Shown here: in pieces, positions 17,388 to 26,279 of the stretch
Layout: each line of letters starts with the position of its first letter
Position numbering within the stretch: position 1 is the stretch's first letter
NCBI GenBank assembly: GCA_025354985.1
Contig: JANXLU010000049.1
Location: 62,001-126,000 of the forward strand
Direction: 5' to 3'
Origin: Chloroflexota bacterium
Lineage (GTDB): Bacteria; Chloroflexota; Anaerolineae; J036; Brachytrichaceae
Length of the DNA: 64,000 nt
Notes under the pieces: generated by a model
What the model saw: the letters and a program-made list of their open reading frames with translations, nothing else
What the model was told of the DNA's origin: nothing
Database searches by the model: none
Made by a program: the position numbers and the translations under genes

Positions 17388-18016
17388 ACAACAAATTAAT
17401 TATAGCCAAATCTTCGGGCGTTGCAGGAGTGTCCGATAAGAATTTGGGCCAGGCTCACGAGCGTTTTGTTTCACGTGAAACCAAGGATTGTGATTGCGGG
17501 TGGCAACTCACCTTGCGAACGAGAGGAAATCACGGGTGTGGATAGAACCTGCCCTGCGGATTCTTTTAGCGCAAATGCCTGTGGACAATCATACGCAGGC
17601 TGTCGTTATCCACAAAATCGGTTCAAGGGTTACACACATAGTGCGTCCAGCATCGGGCGATGGCCCGGACAGCCCCCAAAGGAGGCCGGGTTGGGAAATA
17701 GTGCGCGAGTTGTGATATTTCCCGCTGCACGTGGGATATACATGGGGACAACTTGGGATATCCAAAACCACGCCACATGGCGACCACGCAGGGTAGTCAT
17801 CCCCACATATGGGGTTCGATCAGCCTATCCACGTAATCCCCAGCACCTATGACTATGACGAAATAAGAAGGAATAATAAGATGCGTTCGCGGTAAATTCA
17901 AAGAAGACCCGTTGACCACGCACAGAGGATATCCACACTCACAACGTGTTCAGTGAACCTGCGTACACTAGGCGCCTCGTGCAAGGCTGATCGGCCGCGG
18001 CACAGATCACCTCATA
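17388..18016. other. oriC: Gene-free region, candidate chromosomal replication origin
   Basis: No convincing gene lies in this 629-bp stretch. It contains one exact DnaA box, TTATCCACA at 17606-17614 (+), and close variants: CTATCCACA at 17537-17545 (-), TTGTCCACA at 17580-17588 (-), CTATCCACG at 17825-17833 (+) and ATATCCACA at 17929-17937 (+). An A-rich tract lies at about 17855-17907, a possible unwinding element, and a parS-like site at 17467. The mix of DnaA boxes, AT-rich tract and parS fits an oriC. dnaA, dnaN and parAB are not in the window, so this remains a prediction. Confidence 0.55.
17467..17482. other. parS: parS centromere-like site, 15 of 16 match
   Basis: TGTTTCACGTGAAACC differs from the parS consensus only at the last base. 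It lies in the gene-free stretch next to tRNA-Arg, 1,633 bp from the perfect copy in rmlD. Being intergenic, it has no coding explanation. Confidence 0.8.
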
Positions 18017-19087
18017 ATGAAGAACAAAACAAACATACCAAGAGAATCAACTGACAACACCGACAACCTGATTGAGTCGTTTTTGGGCGCACCGCTTCCC
18101 AAAGAGGCGGGCGCGAACCACAAGAGCGGATACATCGCAGTGGTGGGGCAGCCAAACGTTGGCAAGAGCACCCTTGTAAACGCACTGCTTGGCCACAAGA
18201 TCGCCATCGTTTCGTCCAAGCCCCAGACCACACGCAAGCGAATCCTGGGGATTCACACGGAGCCCGATACCCAAATCTTATTTGTAGACACGCCGGGCAT
18301 ACACCAACCCAAGAGTGCGCTCAACAAATTCATGATGCGCGAGGTTGATGAGGCGCTTCACGATTGCGATGCCATCCTGTTTGTGGTTGATGTTAGCCAA
18401 CCATTGCGCGACGCAGATCGCAACATCGCCACGCGCATCGGCAAGGCCGGGCGGCCACTGATGCTGGCGATGAACAAGGCGGATATCCTTGATCCGCGGG
18501 ACGTGGTGACAAATGTAGAGGCCTATACCGCGCTGGTTGCGAGCAGCGTGGTCGCGGTTCATGATGAATCCACCAAACCGGCAAACGGTGATGCAACCGG
18601 CAGCCCGGTGCTGACCGTGGCCAGCTTATGGTCACACGACCGTGCCTTGCTCACCAGCGCCACCCGTGGAGACAACCTTGATCGGGTGCTCCCCATGCTC
18701 CGGGCGGTCCTGCCCTTGGGACCTGAATATTATCCGGCGGAACAGGTTACGGATCAGACAGAGCGCGTGCTGGCCGCGGAATACGTGCGCGAACAGGCCC
18801 TTCGGATGTTGGATCAGGAAGTGCCCCATGCCGTGGCGGTTCAAATTGAAGAATATACCGAACGAAAGAACGGGGGCGCGCATATCGTCGCCACCTTGTT
18901 TGTGGAACGTGACTCACAAAAGGGTATTTTGATTGGCCAGGGCGGCAGCATGCTAAAAAAGATTGGCAGTGAAGCGCGCAAAGTGATCGAGGAGGAAATC
19001 GGTCACAAGGTGTTTTTGGAGCTATGGGTAAAGGTGCGACCGTCATGGCGGCGGGACGAACAAGCTATTACACAATTGGTAGGGTGA
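18017..19087 (+). CDS. era: GTPase Era, ribosome-assembly factor
   Basis: 356 residues, longer than typical Era (about 300). A 37-residue polar N-terminal extension precedes the G domain: G1 GQPNVGKST (44-52), G2 region PQTTRKRILGI, G3 DTPGIHQPKS and G4 MNKAD. An insertion of about 30 residues (near 175-205, around DESTKPANGDATG) lies before G5 (TSATRG). The C-terminal KH domain has GQGGSMLKKIGSEARKVIEE. Era binds 16S rRNA near its 3' end during small-subunit maturation. The next gene follows by 3 bp, giving an era-membrane protein-yraN operon. Confidence 0.95.
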   Translation: MKNKTNIPRESTDNTDNLIESFLGAPLPKEAGANHKSGYIAVVGQPNVGKSTLVNALLGHKIAIVSSKPQTTRKRILGIHTEPDTQILFVDTPGIHQPKSALNKFMMREVDEALHDCDAILFVVDVSQPLRDADRNIATRIGKAGRPLMLAMNKADILDPRDVVTNVEAYTALVASSVVAVHDESTKPANGDATGSPVLTVASLWSHDRALLTSATRGDNLDRVLPMLRAVLPLGPEYYPAEQVTDQTERVLAAEYVREQALRMLDQEVPHAVAVQIEEYTERKNGGAHIVATLFVERDSQKGILIGQGGSMLKKIGSEARKVIEEEIGHKVFLELWVKVRPSWRRDEQAITQLVG

Positions 19088-19090
19088 GAC

Positions 19091-19540
19091 ATGAGTCGAC
19101 TCCATCTGCAATATTTGATCGTGTGCGCGCTCAGCACATTGATCGCCGGTTTGGTCGTTGGTATTTTTGTGATTGCGCTCAACAAGCGTTTTACCGGGTT
19201 GGCGCTCGTCGCGGGTTACATAACTAATTTGACGGTAGCCGGCGCGGTCGCCATCATGGCGGGCAGGAAGACCAGCAAGGCCTACAAGCTGGAAGATGCC
19301 CGGCTTGGCAGCGTTGCCGGTCTATGGATGGGTGTGTGGGTTGGCCTTGGCGCAGTCCTGGGAATGGTGCTTCTGGCGCTCTCGTTGAACTGGCTGTTTA
19401 GCGCCATAGGTGTGCCAAGCGATATTCGATCGGGCTTGATCGGCGTTTTTGCAGTTGTGAGCGCCTTGATTTGCATTTTTGCCAGCCGGATTGCCGGTCG
19501 CGAGACCGCACATCCACAGGAAGAGGAAGAGGCAACCTAA
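19091..19540 (+). CDS. Small polytopic membrane protein
   Basis: 149 residues with four hydrophobic helices (about 7-28, 37-57, 74-100 and 113-133) and an acidic C-terminal tail ending in EEEEAT. Gly-rich helices (GSVAGLWMGVWVGLGAVLGMV) resemble small integral proteins of unknown role. It starts 3 bp after era and ends 4 bp before yraN, so it is probably co-transcribed with both. No family assignment is made. Confidence 0.7.
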   Translation: MSRLHLQYLIVCALSTLIAGLVVGIFVIALNKRFTGLALVAGYITNLTVAGAVAIMAGRKTSKAYKLEDARLGSVAGLWMGVWVGLGAVLGMVLLALSLNWLFSAIGVPSDIRSGLIGVFAVVSALICIFASRIAGRETAHPQEEEEAT

Positions 19541-19544
19541 GCGC

Positions 19545-19928
19545 ATGCCGGATCGCAAAACCGTGGGCGCCTGGGGTGAGGCGGTCGCCGTCAAGCGACT
19601 GGAACTACACGGGTTTGCGATTCGCGCGCGAAATTGGCGCCCAAGGGCGGTCAGCGGCACGTCGCACGGTGAGTTGGATATCGTGGCCGAGCGGGCCGGT
19701 GTCATCCATTTTGTCGAGGTTCGCACCCGGCGCAGCCAGCGGTATGGCGCGCCGGGTGAAACACTTGGTGCGCGCAAGCGGGCGAAGCTCCTGATTACGG
19801 CGCAGGCCTATCTGGCCGAGCATCACCTAGAGGATTGCAATTGGTGCATCGATGCCATTTTGATCGAAATGGATCAGCGCAATCAGATTCAGCACTATGA
19901 TCACATTGAGCGTGCAATTGAGGCCTAA
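19545..19928 (+). CDS. YraN/UPF0102 family nuclease-like protein
   Basis: 127 residues from the ATG at 19545. YraN proteins have a PD-(D/E)XK-like fold; here the core is GAWGEAVAVKRLELHGF, GELDIVAERAG and HFVEVRTRRSQRYG. The family usually has GEIDLI and FVEVK, so the Lys of the catalytic EVK is Arg here, which may affect activity. Members are proposed to act on DNA or Holliday-type structures, without firm proof. It is the last gene of the era operon, as often found near rnhB or era in other bacteria. Confidence 0.85.
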   Translation: MPDRKTVGAWGEAVAVKRLELHGFAIRARNWRPRAVSGTSHGELDIVAERAGVIHFVEVRTRRSQRYGAPGETLGARKRAKLLITAQAYLAEHHLEDCNWCIDAILIEMDQRNQIQHYDHIERAIEA

Positions 19929-19952
19929 TCCCCGGAGGCACGGCCGCGATTC

Positions 19953-22331
19953 ATGACGCCCACCGCAAAGGACGCGCGATCGCTGGATGGCACGTGGTGG
20001 TTCCAAATGGCGGACTCCCCCGGGCGCATGATCACCGTTCCGAGTGCCTGGGAGGCGGACTCACCGGATAAGATCACCGACGGGCCGGCCATCTATGAAC
20101 GCACCATCCGGTTGACTGCGCATTGGCTGCGCCCGCGTGCGGCTGATGGGCGCGTCACGCTGGTCTGCGATGCTATCAGCTTTTATTGCAAGGTTTGGGT
20201 GAACGGACACCTGGTCGGGGAGCACACCGGTATGTGGCACGGATTTTCGCTGGATGTGACGCGCCGGCTGTCGCCGGGTGAAAACAAAATTCGGATTGAA
20301 GTGTGGAAACCCGGAACCACCTATCCGGTGCGTGAGACGTTGGCCGGATTTTTGCCGGATGTGGCCACAACCTTTGGGGGCATCTGGCAGTCGATCCGTT
20401 TGATCTGGCAAACGCCCGGCCCGGGCCAAGCGGGGCCGGTGGTGCGTAACGCAAACCAACCCGCATTAATGCCGCATTTCCGGGGAATATTGGATTGGGG
20501 GTGGAACTCGGACCGCATCGCACCCGGCCGCACCCAGGCCCAGGTGCACACGCAAATTCGTCAGGCACGCGCGCTTGGTTTCAACCTTATCAAGCTGTGT
20601 TTGGTTGTCCCCGATGACGTCGCATATGAGGTTTACGAATCAGAACAAATGTTTGTGTGGCTGGAGCTGCCACTCTGGCAACCAACCGTCACCACGGCCC
20701 TTACCCGGCTGATCCGCGCCGAGTACGAGGCAATTCTGGCGCGGTGCGCGCGCTTTAGCTGTATCCGAATCATCAGCCTCGGTTGTGAGTTGGATGCGCA
20801 CGTGCCGTCCAGCTTGCTCCACGAATTGGCGCAACTGGTTCGTCGGTATTTCCCAAACGTCCTTCTTAACGACAATAGCGGCAGCGCCGAGGCGTATGGC
20901 GGGGTGCGCACCGGGCTGGGCGACTTTTACGATTATCACTTCTATTGCGACCCGCATTTTTTTGAACCGCTGCTGCAAAAATTTAGCAGAGGCCATGACC
21001 CGCGAAAGCCATGGATATTTGGCGAGTTTTGTGACGCTGACACCGGCCGGATGATGCCGCCCGCGAGCCTGTGGTGGGTGGCCGATGAGCTTGCGAACCC
21101 GAGACCCGAGCTGATGGCATGGCGACGGGCCGTGCGCGCCAATGACCCGGCGCTGACCGCGGATCTTGCGCGCTTGTTGCCGATTGCTCACGCGCAGGCG
21201 ACCGCGGTGCGCAAGTTTGTTTTGGAACGCGTGCGGTTGCACTATGCGAGCGGTGGATATGTCGTGTCAGGCTGGCAGGACACGCCCATCACAACCAGCG
21301 GCATCGTGGATGACGGCGGTCGTCTAAAGTTTTCCCCAAAAGACTGGCTTCAGTTTAATAATGACCGGGTTCTGGTGCTGACCCAGCCGCCCGCACGGAA
21401 GTGGGTGGCCGGTGGGGATCGCCCGGAACCCGGTGAGCCATTGTGCCTATGGGATGACGAGCAACGCACCGCGCAGATCGTGATTGCAAATGGTGGGGAA
21501 CCAACACAGGCGCAGCGCGTGGACTATCGCTGGCATCTGGATGGTGAGCCACCTGTGCGTGCTGGTGTCAATCGGCCAATGGCGCTGGCGTCCCATGCCC
21601 ACACACACCTGCTCGAGATCACGCTGAACGCCAAAACGCCCACCGGTTCACGACGCGTGCGCCAGGCCACGCTGGCGGTGCGGGTGCGCGTGTCAGACGA
21701 ATCGCACGCGCGCAATCAGAAAGCGGCGGCAATCCCGGCGCGCCGGGCGCGCGCGCCAATAGTCAATCAATGGCGGTTTTTTGTTTTGCCTGACCGCACG
21801 ATGGTGCTGGCAGGCTTGGCGGTTGGCCGCTGGCACGACGACACGTCGGTGACCACCACACGGATGGACCGAATTTGTGAACGTATCCGGGGCGGAGCGC
21901 GCGAAGTTATTTGGCTGCAGAAGGATCATGCGTGCACACGGCGGTTGCCATTCTGGCGCGAGGCAATCCATGAACGTGCGCCCCATGACCTGTGGCGCGC
22001 CCTTTCACTCCCCGAACGAGGCGGCTTGGACATGCGTTTCTTTGGCATCGCCACCGATTTGGCACTGGACACAGCGGTCGTGCGGGCACTGTTGCCAGTG
22101 GATGCCGAAGTGTGCGAGGTTTGGCGCAGATTTGACGCGCGCCTCTTGACCTGGCACGCCTACCTTATCGAAGCCCGCATCGGTTCCGGTCGGCTTTTCT
22201 TCAGTACCCTGCGCTTTGCCGGGGGTGCTGGCGCACAGCCCGATTCGTTTGCGACCAATCCGCTTGGCGCCTGGATGTTGGCCTGGCTATCAGGCAGTCA
22301 GGGCGCGACCACCATAGACCACGACGAATGA
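19953..22331 (+). CDS. Glycoside hydrolase family 2-like protein
   Basis: 792 residues, no clear signal peptide. The N-terminal part (about 1-150) is a GH2 sugar-binding jelly roll: LDGTWWFQMADSPG, ITVPSAWEAD, YERTIRL and VWVNGHLVGEHTG. A TIM-barrel region follows (about 170-480) with QARALGFNLIKLC, LELPLW and a possible acid/base Glu near 279 (SLGCELD). A possible nucleophile Glu lies near 357 (IFGEFCD). The C-terminal third is unassigned. Beta-galactosidase, beta-mannosidase and beta-glucuronidase share this layout; specificity is not readable. Its 3' end overlaps the convergent barstar-like gene by 42 bp. Confidence 0.82.
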   Translation: MTPTAKDARSLDGTWWFQMADSPGRMITVPSAWEADSPDKITDGPAIYERTIRLTAHWLRPRAADGRVTLVCDAISFYCKVWVNGHLVGEHTGMWHGFSLDVTRRLSPGENKIRIEVWKPGTTYPVRETLAGFLPDVATTFGGIWQSIRLIWQTPGPGQAGPVVRNANQPALMPHFRGILDWGWNSDRIAPGRTQAQVHTQIRQARALGFNLIKLCLVVPDDVAYEVYESEQMFVWLELPLWQPTVTTALTRLIRAEYEAILARCARFSCIRIISLGCELDAHVPSSLLHELAQLVRRYFPNVLLNDNSGSAEAYGGVRTGLGDFYDYHFYCDPHFFEPLLQKFSRGHDPRKPWIFGEFCDADTGRMMPPASLWWVADELANPRPELMAWRRAVRANDPALTADLARLLPIAHAQATAVRKFVLERVRLHYASGGYVVSGWQDTPITTSGIVDDGGRLKFSPKDWLQFNNDRVLVLTQPPARKWVAGGDRPEPGEPLCLWDDEQRTAQIVIANGGEPTQAQRVDYRWHLDGEPPVRAGVNRPMALASHAHTHLLEITLNAKTPTGSRRVRQATLAVRVRVSDESHARNQKAAAIPARRARAPIVNQWRFFVLPDRTMVLAGLAVGRWHDDTSVTTTRMDRICERIRGGAREVIWLQKDHACTRRLPFWREAIHERAPHDLWRALSLPERGGLDMRFFGIATDLALDTAVVRALLPVDAEVCEVWRRFDARLLTWHAYLIEARIGSGRLFFSTLRFAGGAGAQPDSFATNPLGAWMLAWLSGSQGATTIDHDE

Positions 22332-22715
22332 TTGGCGTCGCCCGGCAAGGCGATCACGCACGGCATCAAGCACCTGCACAAAGGCCGTCAAGCTGGCGGG
22401 ATCACGGGCCTGCAATATCGCCAGATCGTTAAATGCCAGGATGTAAGCGGGTGCTGCCGGCAGGCTGCTGAGGCTGTCGATAAGTGCATCCCAATTAAAG
22501 CCAAAGGTGGCGGGCAACCGACACCCCTGATAGAGTGCGTGTAACACTGTGACCTTGTCAAACACCGGTGCGCGGTCGATCCAGAAAAAAGAAGCCTTTC
22601 CCGCGGCGGCCTGCTCCAAACCGACGATGCTGACGGGGCCGCCGTCCAGGTGAACGAGCGCCTCTGGCGAGGCCAGCGCCCGGCGGATCAGTTTTACGGT
22701 TGCGTTTCGATTCAT
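22290..22715 (-). CDS. Barstar-family ribonuclease inhibitor
   Basis: 141 residues, cytosolic. The barstar core is clear: a first strand SFFWIDRAP, a helix VTVLHALYQGCRLPATFG, then FNWDALIDSLSSLP. In barstar the inhibitory helix carries Asp35 and Asp39, and here NWDALID keeps both with the same 4-residue spacing. The last strand (SFVVVYGG) fits the barstar end. It lies 22 bp downstream of a secreted barnase-type RNase on the same strand, the classic toxin then inhibitor arrangement, and should neutralise that RNase in the cytosol. Its 3' end overlaps the convergent GH2-like gene. Confidence 0.88.
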   Translation of the reverse strand: MNRNATVKLIRRALASPEALVHLDGGPVSIVGLEQAAAGKASFFWIDRAPVFDKVTVLHALYQGCRLPATFGFNWDALIDSLSSLPAAPAYILAFNDLAILQARDPASLTAFVQVLDAVRDRLAGRRQSFVVVYGGRALTA

Positions 22716-22737
22716 GAAGGTTGGTTGATGTGTTGGA

Positions 22738-23382
22738 TTACTTGATTCGCGTAAAGTGCGCGTAATGATCGGCGGTGTAATAGGTATCGCCGGCGCCGCC
22801 GATGATCAACCGCTGTGGCCCCACCTCGCGCAGGTTGGGAGTGCGCACCACATACTCATGGTAATAGTTGCGATCGGTGTGCACCGGGAGAATTTTCTCG
22901 ACGTTGGTAAACACTGAACCATCGTTTGGGTGCGGGTCTTTTTGACCCGCGGCAATCCGCGCGAGCACCGGGCGCAAATCCACATCGCCCTCATACGCCA
23001 GATGCCCGTCCAGGGCGTATACCTTAATGTTGTGCTGAATGAGACGCCCGGCATCCACGCTGACAACGGTAGCCTGGGGCGGTCGGGTTGCCGTTGGGGG
23101 TGTGCGGGTTGGTGCGGCCGCGGTTGCGGTACTCGCTGGCGCAAACACATCGGTCGCGGTTGCCGCAAGCACCGGTGCCTGGGTTGGGGCGGCTCTTACT
23201 GGCGTGATGGATGGAGCCGGCACTGTGGCGGTTGGAGCGGGAATACTTGTGCTTGCCGGCGCTACGTCGGCGGGGGTATTGATCCATCGAATCACCGAGA
23301 ACGCCAAAAATCCCAGCACAACGACCGGGATGAGGAGCAACCATAGTCGGTTGGATGGTTTGGCGGGTGTGCGCGGGTTCAT
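22738..23382 (-). CDS. Barnase/RNase Sa-type guanyl-specific ribonuclease with N-terminal membrane anchor
   Basis: 214 residues from the ATG at 23382. A short cationic N-terminus and a hydrophobic segment (about 16-34) act as signal anchor. A Thr/Pro/Ala-rich linker (about 40-105) follows. The C-terminal domain (about 110-214) matches RNase Sa-like microbial RNases: FTNVEKILPVHTDRNYYHEY, RLIIGG and YYTADHYAHF. The catalytic triad of this family, Glu, Arg and His, is present at E176, R191 and H206, with spacing close to RNase Sa. It should cleave RNA 3' of G after export or release from the surface. The adjacent barstar gene protects the producer. It may be a defence or competition effector. 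Confidence 0.87.
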   Translation of the reverse strand: MNPRTPAKPSNRLWLLLIPVVVLGFLAFSVIRWINTPADVAPASTSIPAPTATVPAPSITPVRAAPTQAPVLAATATDVFAPASTATAAAPTRTPPTATRPPQATVVSVDAGRLIQHNIKVYALDGHLAYEGDVDLRPVLARIAAGQKDPHPNDGSVFTNVEKILPVHTDRNYYHEYVVRTPNLREVGPQRLIIGGAGDTYYTADHYAHFTRIK

Positions 23383-23450
23383 GACCCACAATTATCCTAT
23401 TGCCGGGCACATGGCACACCGGCTGGTGCCATGCGCCCTATAATCTTTGT

Positions 23451-24287
23451 GTGGCTAACTCATTCAATCATGAACGCGATGAACGCGTGGCAGGCGACGG
23501 AACAAAGCTGGCCTATCAACATTGGGCGCACAACGACCCGCGCGGTGCGGTGGTGATTGCGCATGGGCTTGGCGAGCATTCCGGACGCTATGATCAACTT
23601 GCGCAATTCCTGGTTGCGCACGGCTTTGACGTTTGGGCGCAGGATCATCGCGGTCACGGGAATAGCGTCGGGGCACGCGGCGTGATTGCGCAGGCGGATG
23701 ACCTGCTGCTTGATCTGCATGGTTTTATCGAGATTGTTTCGACCCAGACTGGCGCGGCCCCGTTTCTATTGGGGCACAGCCTGGGCGGATTGGTGGCGGC
23801 GGCCTATGCCACCCACCGCACCGGCGCGCTGCGTGGGCTGATTCTGAGTTCCCCGGCGCTTAAGCTGTATGGCGGGGGGGCGCAGCGCCTGCTGGCGCAA
23901 ACACTAAGCCGGCTGGCACCAGCTATGACCGTTCCAAACGGCCTCAAGGTGGATGGGATTTCACATGACGCGGCCGTGGTTGCCGCGTATAAGTCTGATC
24001 CGCTGGTCCACGGGCGTATCAGCAGCAAGCTGGCATATTGGATGATGACCGAGGCCGACTATGTGCGGCAAAACGTCCATCGTGTGCGGACGCCCACACT
24101 CGTGATGTGGGCCGGGCAGGACAAATTGGTTGACCCCGCCGGTAGCGCGTTGTTTGTAAAACGGATGGATCAAACGCTGGTCACGTCGCACGCATACCCC
24201 GTGCTCTATCATGAAATCTTTAATGAAACGGAAGACGCACGCGCGATCGTATTGCGCGATCTGGCGGACTGGCTAAACCGACACTGA
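23451..24287 (+). CDS. Alpha/beta hydrolase, monoacylglycerol-lipase type
   Basis: 278 residues from a GTG at 23451; the start is uncertain, as upstream in-frame TTG codons exist. It has an oxyanion region IAHGLGEHSGRYDQLAQFL and AQDHRGHGNSVG, the nucleophile Ser in LGHSLGGLVAA, the acid Asp in MWAGQDKLVDP, and the catalytic His in LYHEIFNE. The order and spacing match serine-aminopeptidase/monoglyceride-lipase (hydrolase_4) proteins that cleave acylglycerols. No signal peptide is seen. Its stop overlaps the next start (TGATG), so it is coupled to the PA14 protein. It is divergent from the RNase gene. Confidence 0.88.
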   Translation: MANSFNHERDERVAGDGTKLAYQHWAHNDPRGAVVIAHGLGEHSGRYDQLAQFLVAHGFDVWAQDHRGHGNSVGARGVIAQADDLLLDLHGFIEIVSTQTGAAPFLLGHSLGGLVAAAYATHRTGALRGLILSSPALKLYGGGAQRLLAQTLSRLAPAMTVPNGLKVDGISHDAAVVAAYKSDPLVHGRISSKLAYWMMTEADYVRQNVHRVRTPTLVMWAGQDKLVDPAGSALFVKRMDQTLVTSHAYPVLYHEIFNETEDARAIVLRDLADWLNRH

Positions 24288-25891
24288 TGAACCTACCCCC
24301 ACCCGCGACGGATTCCACCGGCAAATTTGTTCTAGCGGGGATCGGAATCATGCTGGGTACCCTGATCTGTGGCATAGTGGCGTCCACAGTGGCGGGTGGC
24401 CGTTTGGTGGCCCCGACAATTCTTCAGATGGAGGCGACGAACATCCCGCATGCGCCGGGCAGGTTGGATCTGCCGACCAATTTCATCACCGGGCGCACGG
24501 TTACCATTCGCGGCTCCGGTTTTGCACCGGGCGCGCGGGTCGAAGTGTTCTATGCACACACGGAAGATGACCGACCCGACACCTGGATCAAGGTTGCGGA
24601 TGGGCTGGGCGCCGAACGCGTGGGTGAAAACGGTGGTTTGGAATTAAAGGGTGTGCTAGTTCCGGGTGGTGTGACGGTTCCCGGCGTGTTGTTTGTGCGC
24701 GATCCCGCCACCCAGGCCGTGACTGTTGCGATTTCGCTGGTTGACGGGTCGGTGATGAACCCAAACGTGGTGGCGCCGGCCACGCAGCCGGTCGCCGCGA
24801 CAAACGGCGCCCCGACCGCCGTGGCGCCCACGCTCACGCCGTTGCCCCGGCTTGGCATGCCGACCTTCCCGATCATGCCCACGCCTAACGCGGCAACCGC
24901 CGCGGCCCTCGCCACGATGGCCAGTATCCCGACCCTCCAACCCATCAACGTGACGCCCACGCCGGATTCGCTGGCCGGTGATGTGTGGGAGGCCAGCTAC
25001 TTTAACAACCGATTTTTGTCGGGCGCACCCGCTGTCCGGCGCGGTGAACCCACCATCAATTTGAATTGGGGTCGTGGTTCACCGGCACCCGAGATTCAAC
25101 CGGATAATTTTTCGGCGGTGTTTCAGAAGTGGGTGAACTTTGAGACGAGTGACAATTATTGGTTCGCCTTGAGTATGGACGATGGCGCGCGGTTCTATAT
25201 TGACAATGTGCTCGTCATCGGCGACCAATGGTTTGAGGGCGGCTACCGGGTCGCCGGTGTGAATCGCTATCTGCGGCGCGGACAGCACCGGTTGCGTGTC
25301 GAATACTTTGAGGCGACCGGCTATGGCGCGGTTGGATTGACCTGGCAACCGCGCTACCTAAACTGGCAAGGCACGTATTTCAACTCGCCCAACCTTGAGG
25401 GGGAGCCGGCCTTTCAGCGCGATGACGCGGCCATCAATTTTGATTGGGCATTTGGTCCGCCGGCACCCGGGGTGAACGCTGATCAATTCTCGGTGAGCTG
25501 GAAACGGGTGGTCACGTTCTCTGCGACCAGCAGCTGGGTTTTTACCGCCACAATGGATGACGGCATGCGCGTGTATGTTGATAGCGTGCTTGTGCTGGAT
25601 GGCTACGCCGACCGTGGCTTGCACACGCTTACCAGCGTCGTTAACATGTCTCAAGGCACGCACCGGCTCGAGGTGCAATATGTGGACTACTTTGGTGCGG
25701 CCACCGCAAAGCTGGATTGGGCGCCCTATGTGCCCCCGTCAACCGCGACCCCCACCGCGGCGCCCACCAACACACCCGTGATCGTGGTGACGGTCATCGT
25801 GGTGCAATCGCCAACGCCCGTTTCGGCCACCGCCACCGCCAGCCCGGTGCCAACCGGCATTACTGTGCCGACCGGGACACCGGCGCGGTAA
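24287..25891 (+). CDS. Membrane-anchored protein with two PA14 domains
   Basis: 534 residues. A membrane segment at about 13-36 is followed by a beta-rich domain (ITGRTVTIRGSGFAPGARVEV, like an IPT or Ig-like fold) up to about 155 and a Pro/Thr linker. Two PA14 domains follow, at about 232-360 and 361-485. Each begins with a W-x-x-x-Y-F-N motif (WEASYFNNRFLSG, WQGTYFNSPNLEG) and contains DDG-x-R-x-Y (MDDGARFYID, MDDGMRVYVD). PA14 modules bind glycans or act as lids in surface enzymes. The C-terminus is a Thr/Pro-rich tail. It probably sits in the envelope and is coupled to the upstream lipase gene. Confidence 0.85.
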   Translation: MNLPPPATDSTGKFVLAGIGIMLGTLICGIVASTVAGGRLVAPTILQMEATNIPHAPGRLDLPTNFITGRTVTIRGSGFAPGARVEVFYAHTEDDRPDTWIKVADGLGAERVGENGGLELKGVLVPGGVTVPGVLFVRDPATQAVTVAISLVDGSVMNPNVVAPATQPVAATNGAPTAVAPTLTPLPRLGMPTFPIMPTPNAATAAALATMASIPTLQPINVTPTPDSLAGDVWEASYFNNRFLSGAPAVRRGEPTINLNWGRGSPAPEIQPDNFSAVFQKWVNFETSDNYWFALSMDDGARFYIDNVLVIGDQWFEGGYRVAGVNRYLRRGQHRLRVEYFEATGYGAVGLTWQPRYLNWQGTYFNSPNLEGEPAFQRDDAAINFDWAFGPPAPGVNADQFSVSWKRVVTFSATSSWVFTATMDDGMRVYVDSVLVLDGYADRGLHTLTSVVNMSQGTHRLEVQYVDYFGAATAKLDWAPYVPPSTATPTAAPTNTPVIVVTVIVVQSPTPVSATATASPVPTGITVPTGTPAR

Positions 25892-26279
25892 GGTTCATGC
25901 GTACGAAGTGACCTGAATAAATTTAAGTTTGACGGCGTCGCGCATGCGGCGCAATTATCCACTCAACCACCCACGATGATTGGCATGCCGCCTCACTGCG
26001 CGGGGTCATTCCGAGCGAGCGCCGCCCTTACTGCAATCCGCCCTAGTGTCACGCAGCGACGAGGAATCCCCGATGCCCGCACCAGCCTGATTTTGCCCGG
26101 AACATTGCGAATGATCTCGGTAATGTTTTTCAAGATGCTCGTTTTCTTCTTGATTAGATTGCAAAAAGATGCCGATCATGGTGGCGGCCGGCACATCACG
26201 CAATCAGCGTACGGGCGATCGGCGTCCGCCCACTGACAAATTTGTAAATTAGCGATCGTGCCGGGAGTAGTTGTGGAAA
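25892..26279. other. Intergenic region between PA14 and MFS genes
   Basis: 388 bp between convergent genes without a credible gene; frames are short and lack start signals. It holds one imperfect inverted repeat, annotated separately at 26002-26071. No clear terminator hairpin with a T-run was seen. Confidence 0.5.
26002..26071. repeat. Imperfect inverted repeat, possible dispersed element
   Basis: GGGGTCATTCC (26002-26012) pairs imperfectly with GGAATCCCC (26063-26071) across about 50 bp. The phrases CATTCCGAGCG and CGAGGAATC resemble a short palindromic element dispersed in several environmental bacterial genomes. Only one copy was noticed in this window, so its status as a repeat family is not shown. 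Confidence 0.35.

Noticed and set aside
17421-17852. 143-codon open frame in the tRNA-Arg/era intergenic region
   Set aside because: No ribosome site, no hydrophobic or domain pattern, and it runs across the DnaA-box-like motifs and parS variant; better explained as chance.
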